Assembly: GCA_949282945.1 (NCBI GenBank)
Contig: CASDQQ010000021.1
Coordinates: 1 to 33,131 of the forward strand
DNA length: 33,131 nucleotides
Reading direction: 5' to 3'
DNA from: an uncultured Eubacteriales bacterium
GTDB taxonomy: Bacteria > Bacillota > Clostridia > UBA1212 > CASDQQ01
Under the pieces are notes generated by a model, which was not told where the DNA came from, ran no database searches, and saw only the letters and a program-made list of their open reading frames with translations. Position numbers and translations under genes: made by a program. Each line of letters starts with the position of its first letter. Within the stretch, counting starts at the first letter, position 1. Shown here piece after piece: positions 24,136 through 33,131 of the stretch.

Positions 24136-24837
24136 TCAGCCTCTTAGTCTTATAATGTTTTCTGCCGTAAATATATCTTCTGATGTCGTAATCTTTATAT
24201 TTTCATAGCTGCCTTGGGTTATATGGGTGGTATATCCGTAATATTCCATAAGTCCACAATCATCCGTTGAGCTTACACTGTCCAAAGCAGCCATTTTATG
24301 GACATTTCTCAGGCTCTCAGCCCTAAATCCCTGAGGAGTCTGAGAAAGGTAAAGCGTTCGTCTTTCTGGAGTATATGCCACGTTCATATTTTCATCGGCC
24401 ATTTTTATAGTATCCTTGACCGGTACGCACGCGCATACTGATTCATATTCTTTAAGTCCAGACAAAACCCTTTCTATAATATCCGAGCCGGCAAGAGGCC
24501 TGGCTCCGTCATGCATAAGCACAAGCTCTATATCTAAGGGTACATTTTCTATACCGTTTTTGCAGGATTCCTGTCTTTCTCCTCCTCCACCCACAATACG
24601 GCCTACTTTTTGTATAGTATATTTTTCGATTATATCTTTTTTGCAAAAATCTATATCTTTCTCGTTTACTACAAGGACTATATAGTCTATATAAGGATTA
24701 TCATCAAATATTTTTAAAGTTCTTGCAAGCACAGGAATCCCTTCTAAAGGAATATACTGTTTATTTATACTGCTCTTCATGCGGCTCCCGCTGCCCGAAG
24801 CTAAAATAACCGCCGCCGTACGCTTACCACTATACAT
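24136..24837 (-). CDS. ispD: 2-C-methyl-D-erythritol 4-phosphate cytidylyltransferase
   Basis: Third step of the MEP isoprenoid pathway: MEP plus CTP gives CDP-ME. The 233-residue length is usual. Nucleotidyltransferase marks are AVILASGSGSRM with the S-x-N-K-Q region (INKQYIPLEGIPVLARTL), IVGGGGERQESCKNGI, LMHDGARPL, YLSQTPQGFR and SSTDDCGLMEYYG. It lies between the PIN/TRAM gene (8 bases) and nnr (4 bases). The partner gene ispF, often directly downstream, is not in this window. The ATG at 24835-24837 has a weak ribosome binding site, consistent with translational coupling. Confidence 0.95.
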   Translation of the reverse strand: MYSGKRTAAVILASGSGSRMKSSINKQYIPLEGIPVLARTLKIFDDNPYIDYIVLVVNEKDIDFCKKDIIEKYTIQKVGRIVGGGGERQESCKNGIENVPLDIELVLMHDGARPLAGSDIIERVLSGLKEYESVCACVPVKDTIKMADENMNVAYTPERRTLYLSQTPQGFRAESLRNVHKMAALDSVSSTDDCGLMEYYGYTTHITQGSYENIKITTSEDIFTAENIIRLRG

Positions 24838-24845
24838 ATTTTCAG

Positions 24846-25904
24846 CTACTCAGCAAGATTTGCAAATATCATTCTTCCGGCCTGCGTCTGTATAACACTT
24901 GTAACGATCGCAGTGACCTCTTCTCCCACTCTGCTTCTGGTATTTTCCACAACCACCATAGTTCCGCTTTCAAGATATCCTATTCCCTGCTGCCTTTCCT
25001 TTCCCTGCTTTATTATATTTACCTTTATCTCGTCTCCCACATTAGCAAGAGGCTTGAGCGCGTTTGCCAACTCGTTTATGTTCAGCACCTTTATATTTTT
25101 CAGCTTGGCTATTTTGTTAAGATTAAAATCATTTGTAACTATAGTCAGATTATTCTCATAAGCCGCTTCTATTAAAAGTTCGTCAACTCCCTTTGCCATA
25201 TTTACATTATAGTTTTTTATATATATCCTGTCTCCGAATTCTTTTTGCATATTATTGAGCATATCAAGACCCTTGCGACCTTTGCCCCTCTTGACCGAGT
25301 CCTGCGAGTCCGCCAAAGTCCCAAGTTCATCTATTACAAACTGTGGAATGATAAGTTTACCTTCCAAAAATCCGGTAATAAGTATGTCAAATATTCTTCC
25401 ATCTATTACTGTACTTGTATCCAAAAGCTTTGCATTGCTTTTTTCTCTTGTTTCGTCTTCATATCTTTGTCTCAGTTTTGTGAAAAGCCTGTCGTTTTTA
25501 AATCTCAGCGTAAGACAAAAACCTAAATATGCGAATATTATATTGAATATCAGCGTGAGTGGTATTCCTATAAATTTTATACTGAGTATCGGTATACAAA
25601 TCAAATTAGCTATAACAAGACCTATTATAAATCCTGAACATCCCAAAATAAATTCATATGATGAATAATGCCTGTCCTTTAACGCCGCTTCAATTTTGTC
25701 CACTATCTTAGAAAAATTATCTATAATAAGCGCCGATATTATATAAAAAATAAAAAAGAATAAAATACAGATTGCAATAGAGGCAATAACGTCCATACTA
25801 ACGTCATTTCTGATTATGCCTTGCGGGAATAGCTCTTTTATGGCCACAAAGGCTGACGCCGCTCCTATAGCTCCAAACACTGCTTTGGAAATTCTTTTAA
25901 TCAA
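24846..25904 (-). CDS. PIN/TRAM-domain membrane protein (YacL family)
   Basis: A 352-residue protein with four N-terminal membrane helices (about 8-24, 38-62, 84-107 and 112-134), a PIN nuclease-like domain (about 159-270) and a C-terminal TRAM domain (about 290-350) that probably binds RNA. PIN acidic residues are in place: D162 and D168 in LLDTSTVIDGRIFD, E193 in VIDELGTLAD, D241 in GVDELLIEAA and D259 in IVTNDFN. The family is a membrane-bound probable RNase of unsettled role. It is conserved next to carD and ispD in Firmicutes, as here; carD ends 4 bases upstream. TAG is the stop codon. Confidence 0.92.
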   Translation of the reverse strand: MIKRISKAVFGAIGAASAFVAIKELFPQGIIRNDVSMDVIASIAICILFFFIFYIISALIIDNFSKIVDKIEAALKDRHYSSYEFILGCSGFIIGLVIANLICIPILSIKFIGIPLTLIFNIIFAYLGFCLTLRFKNDRLFTKLRQRYEDETREKSNAKLLDTSTVIDGRIFDILITGFLEGKLIIPQFVIDELGTLADSQDSVKRGKGRKGLDMLNNMQKEFGDRIYIKNYNVNMAKGVDELLIEAAYENNLTIVTNDFNLNKIAKLKNIKVLNINELANALKPLANVGDEIKVNIIKQGKERQQGIGYLESGTMVVVENTRSRVGEEVTAIVTSVIQTQAGRMIFANLAE

Positions 25905-25908
25905 TATT

Positions 25909-26421
25909 TTACCCTCCCAGTTTTAATTCGGATTTTCCGATATAGGCTTCTATTGCTTTATTTACCATTTCTTCAACCTCCGACAAAGTCAGATTTCCGG
26001 CTAATATCAACTCGCTGAATAAAATTTGCCTGGCATTGGCAAGCATCTTTCTCTCTCCAGTTGAAAGTCCTTTTTCATGTTCGCGCTTTGCCAGTACTTT
26101 ATATACGTCAGCAGCGTCGTACACCGATCCGCTTTTAAGCTTTACAATATTTTCACGGTAACGTTTATTCCAGTTGGTATTTTCCTTAAAACCGCTAGTC
26201 AAAAAGCTTTCGATAACTTTGCTTATTTCACTTTCGGAAATAACTGGTCTTATGCCTAATTCATTGATGGATTCTACGGGCATCATTATTTTAACGCTGC
26301 CTATAGGCATCTTAAAAAGGTAATAGTCTCTGATTTCTCCCAAAACCTCTTGTTGTTCAATTTCGCTTATAATACCCGCGCCGTGCATCGGATACATAAC
26401 CTTGTCGCCTATGTTAAACAT
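25909..26421 (-). CDS. CarD-family RNA polymerase-binding regulator
   Basis: A 170-residue CarD/CdnL protein. The N-terminal Tudor-like domain (about 1-60, MFNIGDKVMYPMHGAGII through PIGSVKIMMPV) binds the polymerase beta subunit and stabilises open promoter complexes, notably at rRNA promoters. The helical C-terminal domain (about 65-165) contacts promoter DNA upstream of -10. The protein has the usual length and starts with ATG. GGAGG is 12 bases upstream, slightly long spacing. It leads the carD-yacL-ispD-nnr-alr-mazF cluster and has a strong promoter. Confidence 0.93.
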   Translation of the reverse strand: MFNIGDKVMYPMHGAGIISEIEQQEVLGEIRDYYLFKMPIGSVKIMMPVESINELGIRPVISESEISKVIESFLTSGFKENTNWNKRYRENIVKLKSGSVYDAADVYKVLAKREHEKGLSTGERKMLANARQILFSELILAGNLTLSEVEEMVNKAIEAYIGKSELKLGG

Positions 26422-26461
26422 ATATCATATATCCCTCCGCAATGAATAATTTCCCCTTTAT

Positions 26462-26490
26462 ATTTTAAAACAGAAAAAAAGCTATGTCAA
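26462..26490 (-). promoter_or_regulatory. Strong sigma-A promoter for the carD cluster
   Basis: On the minus strand, a perfect TTGACA (26485-26490) is 17 bases from TAAAAT (26462-26467), about 40 bases before the carD ATG. Confidence 0.8.
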
Positions 26491-26553
26491 ACGGCCTGGA
26501 AAATATATGTTCTTATTAAAATATGCCTTCATAGTATTTATATCTACATTTAT

Positions 26554-27333
26554 TCAGAGTTTTTTAATGCCTTTTTCAACAAGAGGGAAAATCAGCGATA
26601 TTATATAGGCTTGTATTATACAGATGAACACCTCTTCTATAAGTCTGGGAGTATAAAAGATCATAAAAGCCGACTTCACTTCGTATAGATCCATTATTAT
26701 AAACGTATTCAAAGTAGTAACTATGATACCTGGAACCAACAGAGTAAATATAAGTTTTATAAAAACCTCTCCGGTAAATTTTGAAATACAGACAAGAACA
26801 GTTCCGACTATACCGGTCAAGGAAAGTCCGTACGTAATAAAATAAACCGCCTTCATATTATTCATACCTTTTAGAAATTCAGTATATATGAAGTCAGACA
26901 GAAAATAATAGCTTACAGTGCTGAATATGCCTATAAAAGCTATTGACGCGAAAATACATACAAGCCATATTCTCGTATTTTTATTTTTAAATGAAAAAAA
27001 TTTCCACACTAGTCCTTTGATAAGTCCGCTTGCCACAGCGGTAAGCGTCAAGATAGGCACCCATGCCCCTTCCTTATAACCTGAAACCAGATAACCTATG
27101 ATATCGGTAATCCCTCCGGTGATCGCTCCAATTATCGGGCCCAAAAGTATTGCCGGGACAGTGCTGAAAACTCCCGCAAAGCTTATATGCATTGCTGCTA
27201 CTCCCCCTATGGGGACAGTAATCTGAAAAAACTTCGCTATGCAAGCCAAAGCTATAAACATAGCGGTCACCGTCATATTTCTTACTGATAAAATTCTCTT
27301 GTTGCTGCTTTTTTGAAAAATATTTTCAGACAT
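26554..27333 (-). CDS. folT: ECF transporter S component, folate type
   Basis: A 259-residue integral membrane substrate-binding subunit of an energy-coupling factor importer. It is very hydrophobic, with about six helices, and carries the family start (TVTAMFIALACIAKF, then HISFAGVFSTVPAILLGPIIGAITGGITDIIGY). Assignment to folate rests mainly on the tetrahydrofolate riboswitch in its leader. The ATP-binding and EcfT subunits must be encoded elsewhere. The ATG at 27331-27333 is preceded by GGAGG at 7 bases; the longer frame upstream runs through the riboswitch and is not real coding. After a short membrane core, an insertion around 165-190 is charged. Confidence 0.9.
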   Translation of the reverse strand: MSENIFQKSSNKRILSVRNMTVTAMFIALACIAKFFQITVPIGGVAAMHISFAGVFSTVPAILLGPIIGAITGGITDIIGYLVSGYKEGAWVPILTLTAVASGLIKGLVWKFFSFKNKNTRIWLVCIFASIAFIGIFSTVSYYFLSDFIYTEFLKGMNNMKAVYFITYGLSLTGIVGTVLVCISKFTGEVFIKLIFTLLVPGIIVTTLNTFIIMDLYEVKSAFMIFYTPRLIEEVFICIIQAYIISLIFPLVEKGIKKL

Positions 27334-27340
27334 AAATATA

Positions 27341-27443
27341 CCTCCAGTGGATGAAATGCCGCACCGCAAATCCTTACGGATTTTTCGCCCAGAGGCTCTA
27401 CTCCCATCCTCTGATACTTTACGCGCTAAGCACCTGCTCTGTT
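27341..27443 (-). promoter_or_regulatory. Tetrahydrofolate riboswitch (THF-I type) controlling folT
   Basis: The minus-strand leader carries the conserved THF-I blocks in order: AGAGCAGGTGC, GCGCGTAAAGT, AGAGGATGGGA, GGGCGAA, GCGGTGCGG and CATCCACTGG. A variable hairpin (AATCCGTAAGGATT) is in the middle. The closing helix CAG/CTG abuts GGAGG, the folT ribosome binding site, so ligand binding probably hides it and blocks translation. Confidence 0.88.
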
Positions 27444-27453
27444 ATACTAAGCT

Positions 27454-27481
27454 ATTTTACCACTAAAAACAGAGACGTCAA
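27454..27481 (-). promoter_or_regulatory. Sigma-A promoter for the folT leader
   Basis: On the minus strand, TTGACG (27476-27481) is 16 bases from TAAAAT (27454-27459). The predicted start lies just ahead of the riboswitch. Confidence 0.7.
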
Positions 27482-27526
27482 TATTTGTGAGATATTTATA
27501 TTTCTGCCTGAATTATTTTTCCTGTT

Positions 27527-27557
27527 ATAAAAATGCCAGGGATTAAAAATCCCCGGC
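27527..27557 (-). terminator. Intrinsic terminator of the GxGYxYP lipoprotein gene
   Basis: A 10-bp stem (27548-27557 with 27535-27544, one G-U pair) with an AAA/TTT loop is followed on the minus strand by ATTTTTATAAC. It insulates the folT promoter from the gene upstream. Confidence 0.85.
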
Positions 27558-27587
27558 TTGAAAAATTGAATATTTAATTTTTATTTA

Positions 27588-29378
27588 TCAACCGCCTGTT
27601 TTAGTATATTCCTTATCAGTATGCTTAACATTTTTCTTTATAAGCTGTATAAACTCATCCGGCGTAACCACTTTTATCTTTTCTTTATCGATTTCGTTAT
27701 AGAAGCTCTTCTGAAGCTCTCCATATTTATATGACCAACAATGAACCTGTATAAATGTATAACCTCCGGTACTGGTTTTGTCTGTGGAGAAATTGGATAT
27801 TTTGGTTATATTCTTAGCTACCTTGGCGGGATCTCCTTCGTCCCCCGTATCTTTCCAGAATATTATCCTGTCGTTTACAAAAGGCTTATCATTAGACCAG
27901 TAAATGCTTCCGTCTCTTCCATACATAACAAATCCGCCTTCTATAGCCTCCTGCTGCGCGAAAGCGTCTTTCGCGTTATCTTTGATGCCTTTTACCGCAA
28001 GATACTTCATATCTGCCTTTTTCATAAGCTGAGCAGTATTCTTAGCGTACTGCTGTATAGCTTCATCAGAAAAATACTGCGGATGCGCGTATGTATATCC
28101 GGATACGGAACAAACAAAGTGCTCAAGACCTAACATATTTTCATAAATATAGCTCAGCTGAGCCGGGGCTGTCTCTGCAAGGTTTGCGGTCAAGGTCCAA
28201 CCGAACGGCATTTCTTTCTTGTTAGCTTTTGTCGAGAGAAAATACTGGTCCGTAAATGCTGTTCCGCTAGTCCACTGAAGATTGTCTCCGTCGCTGAAAA
28301 GCATTGTTACATAGTGAACATTTTCATCCTCTGTAGCATATTTTATAGATTCTACCTGTTTATTATCTGTTATAGGCATAGAAGACCATACGGAAAGATT
28401 TGAACACCAGTCGGCGGCAATAACACTCGCGTCATATCTTGCGGCAAAATCCACGGAAGGATCCTCGACAGCGCCTACTTTTACTCCGTCCTCCATCTCA
28501 TCGATTTGTGCCCAACCGAAAACATTGGCAAGCATATTAAGTTTTGAATAAACTTCCTTTCGGTCTGCTATGGGATCTCCCTCATTGTAGAAAAAGAATC
28601 CCGCCTTTGAAGCTATACCGTATTCTCTCAAATTCTCATATCTCTTTGCTGCCTGCATTATAAGCATATCTTTGTTTAATAAATCTACATTCTCTAAAAA
28701 TATATCTTTTTGAGTAAGATCAGTATTAGATATATCCCTGCCCAATTTAACGCCGGGGCAATATTCATTTATAGTAGCCTCTATTTCTTCAGAAACCATA
28801 ATCCATTTATTGATTCCTGCTAATGTACATGCCTGATTTACCTGGTTATCCTGTTCATTATACCTACTGGAATCAAACCTTAGCTTAACATATCCCTTGA
28901 TATCTCCGGTTTCCACATAATGGTTTATTATCGTTCCTAAATTGGCAAGCCATTCTGTGCTAGATTCTGTTTTAACCTCCTCACCATTTTCATCTACAGT
29001 ATAAACATACCTTCCATCATCTAACGTAAGCCCATATTTTTTCTTAGCATATTTAAGAAATTTATCCGAGGCTGAACCTATGTATATCTCAGCCTTTCTT
29101 TGGGCTACAACACCCTGCAGGCTTTGCAGAAGCATCTTTTCATCAGCTTTCATAGTCTTTCCGGAAATTCCTTTTGTACTGGCTCTGATTACATAAATAG
29201 TGTCTGCTCCTTCAAAACGCTGCATTATAGGTTTATATTCTTCCACAGGTTCTTCTGTAGGATTTGCCGTAGGCTGTTCTGTAGTAGCAGCTGGCTTCTT
29301 TTCACACCCCGTAAACATTGAAAGGACAAAAACAGCCGCTAATATAAGAGCACAAAAGCCACATAGTTTTCTTTTCAT
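27588..29378 (-). CDS. GxGYxYP-domain surface lipoprotein (putative glycan-active)
   Basis: A 596-residue exported lipoprotein with lipobox FTGC (Cys25), then a Thr/Pro/Glu-rich linker (26-50). The body matches the GxGYxYP family, a putative glycoside-hydrolase-like family seen in Bacteroidetes and Clostridia whose reaction is not established. Typical segments are LLQSLQGVVAQRKAEIYIG near the start, VHYVTMLFSDGDNLQWTSG in the middle, SVSGYTYAHPQYF, and VHCWSYKYGELQ near the end. It stands alone, with its own promoter and terminator, so the context gives no substrate. The ATG follows AAGGAGA. Confidence 0.85.
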   Translation of the reverse strand: MKRKLCGFCALILAAVFVLSMFTGCEKKPAATTEQPTANPTEEPVEEYKPIMQRFEGADTIYVIRASTKGISGKTMKADEKMLLQSLQGVVAQRKAEIYIGSASDKFLKYAKKKYGLTLDDGRYVYTVDENGEEVKTESSTEWLANLGTIINHYVETGDIKGYVKLRFDSSRYNEQDNQVNQACTLAGINKWIMVSEEIEATINEYCPGVKLGRDISNTDLTQKDIFLENVDLLNKDMLIMQAAKRYENLREYGIASKAGFFFYNEGDPIADRKEVYSKLNMLANVFGWAQIDEMEDGVKVGAVEDPSVDFAARYDASVIAADWCSNLSVWSSMPITDNKQVESIKYATEDENVHYVTMLFSDGDNLQWTSGTAFTDQYFLSTKANKKEMPFGWTLTANLAETAPAQLSYIYENMLGLEHFVCSVSGYTYAHPQYFSDEAIQQYAKNTAQLMKKADMKYLAVKGIKDNAKDAFAQQEAIEGGFVMYGRDGSIYWSNDKPFVNDRIIFWKDTGDEGDPAKVAKNITKISNFSTDKTSTGGYTFIQVHCWSYKYGELQKSFYNEIDKEKIKVVTPDEFIQLIKKNVKHTDKEYTKTGG

Positions 29379-29416
29379 ATTATTTCTCCTTTATTGAAAT
29401 GTATATTTATGTGTAT

Positions 29417-29445
29417 ATTTTACCATTAGGCTCAGACAAAATCAA
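29417..29445 (-). promoter_or_regulatory. Sigma-A promoter for the GxGYxYP lipoprotein gene
   Basis: On the minus strand, TTGATT (29440-29445) is 17 bases from TAAAAT (29417-29422), about 40 bases before the ATG. Confidence 0.6.
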
Positions 29446-29512
29446 GACATTTTATTGATAATACGTATAAACGCATAAAAACATCAATAAAGTAGAAAAA
29501 CAATCAATATTT

Positions 29513-30415
29513 TTATATTATTTTGCCAAACATCTTTGCCTCTTCGGCCAGAATGCCGTCCCTAATTCCTCTATCGCTTATGATTATACGTTCCGCGGAG
29601 ATTCTGTGTCCTATATATACTACAGGAGAAAGTCCTCCTATTATAATATCCGCCCTGTCCGAATGCTCTCCTAAAATATTCTTTCTTTCTTCAAGATTGG
29701 AACCGAGCATTTTTAAATAAAATATATCAGCCTCTTCTACAGAAAAAGACCTCTTATTTAAAACTCTGCCTATAGCCTTGTTTGAGCCGCCTATAGCTAT
29801 AATTGGAAAATTTTTCCCTTTGTCTATCCAAAATGCTTTTTCTATTTCTCTATGTATGTATTTAAAAATATTAAAAAGAGCCGGCGCAGATACTTTGTCT
29901 TTTTCAAGAAATTCCTCTGTAAGCACCACTCCTCCCAGTGGAAGGCTTATTATATTTTCTACTCTTCCCTTTGTTATAAGAGCAATCTCTGTACTGCCTC
30001 CGCCTGTATCGGTAAGAATACAGTTATCCATATCAACTTCGTCTGAAACTCCAATAAAATCATAATAAGCTTCTTTCTCTCCGCTTATTATTTCAAAACG
30101 CACTCCCGTGCTTTTAAAAATATGATCTATAAACAGCCCGCTGTTTGAAGCTTTTCTCAAAGCTTCAGTTGAAACCGCTATTATCTTGTCCACATCATAT
30201 TCTTTTATTATTTTGCAAAATTTTCTGACCGCTTCTTCTGTACGCAAAAAAGAGACCGGCTTTATAGTTTTTTCCGGTCCCATCTTCTCGCTTACGCGTA
30301 CAGTTTCTCTGCGGTTTTCCAATTCTTTTATACTTCTGTCTTTTCCTATCTCGGCAATAGTCATACGTATAGAATTCGACCCTAAATCTATTACCGAAAC
30401 TGTTTTTTTATCCAT
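29513..30415 (-). CDS. Ppx/GppA-family phosphatase
   Basis: A 300-residue member of the exopolyphosphatase/pppGpp phosphohydrolase family (ASKHA fold), consisting of the core domain only. Motifs are VIDLGSNSIRM (phosphate 1, residues 8-18), AVSTEALRKASN, ISGEKEAYYDFIGV, DTGGGSTEIALI (phosphate 2), LPLGGVVLTEEF and AIGGSNKAIG. The short single-domain form cannot be assigned to polyphosphate or pppGpp from sequence. The ATG at 30413-30415 is preferred, with AGGCGG 10 bases upstream; a TTG 33 bases earlier lies too close to the dnaJ stop. It follows dnaJ by 36 bases and is probably the last gene of the chaperone operon. No convincing terminator follows. Confidence 0.88.
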   Translation of the reverse strand: MDKKTVSVIDLGSNSIRMTIAEIGKDRSIKELENRRETVRVSEKMGPEKTIKPVSFLRTEEAVRKFCKIIKEYDVDKIIAVSTEALRKASNSGLFIDHIFKSTGVRFEIISGEKEAYYDFIGVSDEVDMDNCILTDTGGGSTEIALITKGRVENIISLPLGGVVLTEEFLEKDKVSAPALFNIFKYIHREIEKAFWIDKGKNFPIIAIGGSNKAIGRVLNKRSFSVEEADIFYLKMLGSNLEERKNILGEHSDRADIIIGGLSPVVYIGHRISAERIIISDRGIRDGILAEEAKMFGKII

Positions 30416-30451
30416 AAGACTCAAACCGCCTTTACTTTCACTCTTCAAACT

Positions 30452-31590
30452 TTATTTACGTTTTCCGAAAAAGGATTTTTTCTCCTCTCCGTTTTCCGGC
30501 GCTTTACCCTCAAGCAAATCGTTAAATTCTCTTAAGACCTCTTTCTGCTTTTCCGTGAGCTTAGTAGGAACTACTACCTTAACAGTAACATACTGATCTC
30601 CTCTTCCGCTTCCTCTCAAATAAGGTATACCCTTGTTTTTCAGTCTGAAAACAGATCCGGTCTGCGTTCCTCCGTTTATATTATATTTAACTTTTCCGTC
30701 AAGAGTATTTACCTCTATTTCGTCTCCTAAAGCAGCCTGAACAAAACTTATTGGAACCTCACAGTAAACATTGTATCCGTCTCTCCTAAAATAGGGATGA
30801 TTCTTGATTCTTATGGTTACAAGCAGATCTCCAAATGGTCCTCCTTTTGTCCCGGGTTCACCCTGACCTCTTACAGAAATAGTCTGACCGTCATCTATGC
30901 CTGCCGGAATATCAACCTGTATCTTAACATTTTTCCTATAACGTCCTCTTGCAGAGCATTTAGGGCAGGGATCGTTTATGATCGTCCCGGTGCCGTTGCA
31001 CTTATCACATACAGACTCCCTTTGTATAGTTCCAAGAATAGAATTCTGACGTACATATACCCGCCCGGTACCTTTACAGTTTGGGCAGGTAGTTGTAGTT
31101 CTTGATTTTGAACCGGTTCCATTGCATGCGTCACATGAAACATCTTTTGTTACCGGTATCTCTTTCTTTACCCCAAAAGCGGCTTCTTCAAAAGTCAGGT
31201 CGCAGCTTATATGTACGTCCTGACCTTTTTGCGGTCCCGTCTTTCTTCTGGCGCTTCCGCCTCCGAAAAATGATTCAAAAATATCGCTGAAATCTCCAAA
31301 TCCTCCTGCTCCGCCAAATCCGCTAAAATCACCGAAGCCTCCCGCTCCGCCGCCCGCAGTCTGATCAAACGCCGCGTGGCCAAATTGGTCATATTGCTGC
31401 CTTTTCTGCTGATCGCTCAATACAGCGTATGCTTCTCCAGCCTCTTTAAATTTAGCCTCAGCTTCAGCATTACCCGGATTTAAATCCGGGTGATACTGTT
31501 TTGCTACTTTTCTATACGCTTTTTTGATTTCATCATCGGTGGCCGTCTTGGGAACCCCAAGCACCTCATAATAATCTCTTTTTTCAGCCA

Positions 31591-31591
<1 letters not shown>
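30452..31591 (-). CDS. dnaJ: Chaperone protein DnaJ
   Basis: Co-chaperone that delivers substrates to DnaK and stimulates its ATPase. The 379-residue length is usual. The J domain (1-70) has HPD at 34-36. A Gly/Phe-rich region (about 75-115) follows. Then come four zinc-finger repeats, [24 protein letters not shown] and CPKCSARG; the last lacks the usual first Gly but keeps its cysteines. The C-terminal substrate domains run from about 215 to 350. The start ATG overlaps the dnaK stop by one base (TAATG), so the two are translationally coupled. Confidence 0.97.

Positions 31592-33131
<1,540 letters not shown>

Noticed and set aside
27334-27369. Longer N-terminus of folT
   Set aside because: These codons overlap the end of the riboswitch and the ribosome binding site; the later ATG has correct GGAGG spacing.
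30186-30596. 136-codon plus-strand frame across dnaJ/ppx
   Set aside because: It is antisense to dnaJ and ppx/gppA coding regions and is a composition shadow.

Overview
The window looks like chromosomal DNA from an AT-rich anaerobic member of the Clostridia (Bacillota). The evidence is the archaeal-type proline-tRNA ligase common in Clostridia, a PPi-type phosphofructokinase, a carD-PIN/TRAM-ispD cluster, a bacterial RNase P RNA, a folate riboswitch before an ECF S component, strong AGGAGG-type ribosome binding sites, and near-consensus sigma-A promoters with 16-18 bp spacers. I cannot place it more finely. Nearly all genes lie on the minus strand; the exceptions are a PBP5-like gene (617-1900) and an amidase gene (11469-12320). 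I see no transposase, phage, CRISPR array or tRNA.

Layout: the 5' end of proS (1-436) diverges from a degenerate D,D-carboxypeptidase-like gene. A bidirectional terminator follows, then fba and a PPi-dependent phosphofructokinase gene whose reading frame is broken by a TAG at codon 29. Next comes an addA / HATPase / CotH-lipoprotein / flavin-reductase string (4273-11252). A divergent cell-wall amidase converges on a small LysM membrane protein gene whose promoter carries two LexA-like boxes. Then come a type I pullulanase, RNase P RNA, nif3-like and trmK. A HAD hydrolase and a GH38 alpha-mannosidase-like gene form a probable sugar-processing pair. The carD - PIN/TRAM - ispD - nnr - alr - mazF cluster runs from 26421 to 20874. 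A tetrahydrofolate riboswitch controls folT, followed by a GxGYxYP-domain lipoprotein, and the window closes with dnaK (cut by the edge), dnaJ and a ppx/gppA-like gene.

Most of the content is housekeeping: glycolysis (fba, pfp), starch/glycogen and mannoside breakdown (pulA, GH38), cell-wall building and remodelling (alr, amidase, PBP5-like), isoprenoid precursors (ispD), metabolite repair (nnr), DNA repair (addA), the SOS-like LysM gene, and protein folding (dnaK/dnaJ). I did not find a clearly new multi-gene system. The points most worth checking are the amber codon in pfp, the PBP5-like protein lacking all three catalytic motifs, the GH38 protein lacking the usual nucleophile Asp, the SOS-type promoter of the LysM gene, the rnpB promoter inside the end of nif3, and mazF without a recognisable antitoxin.
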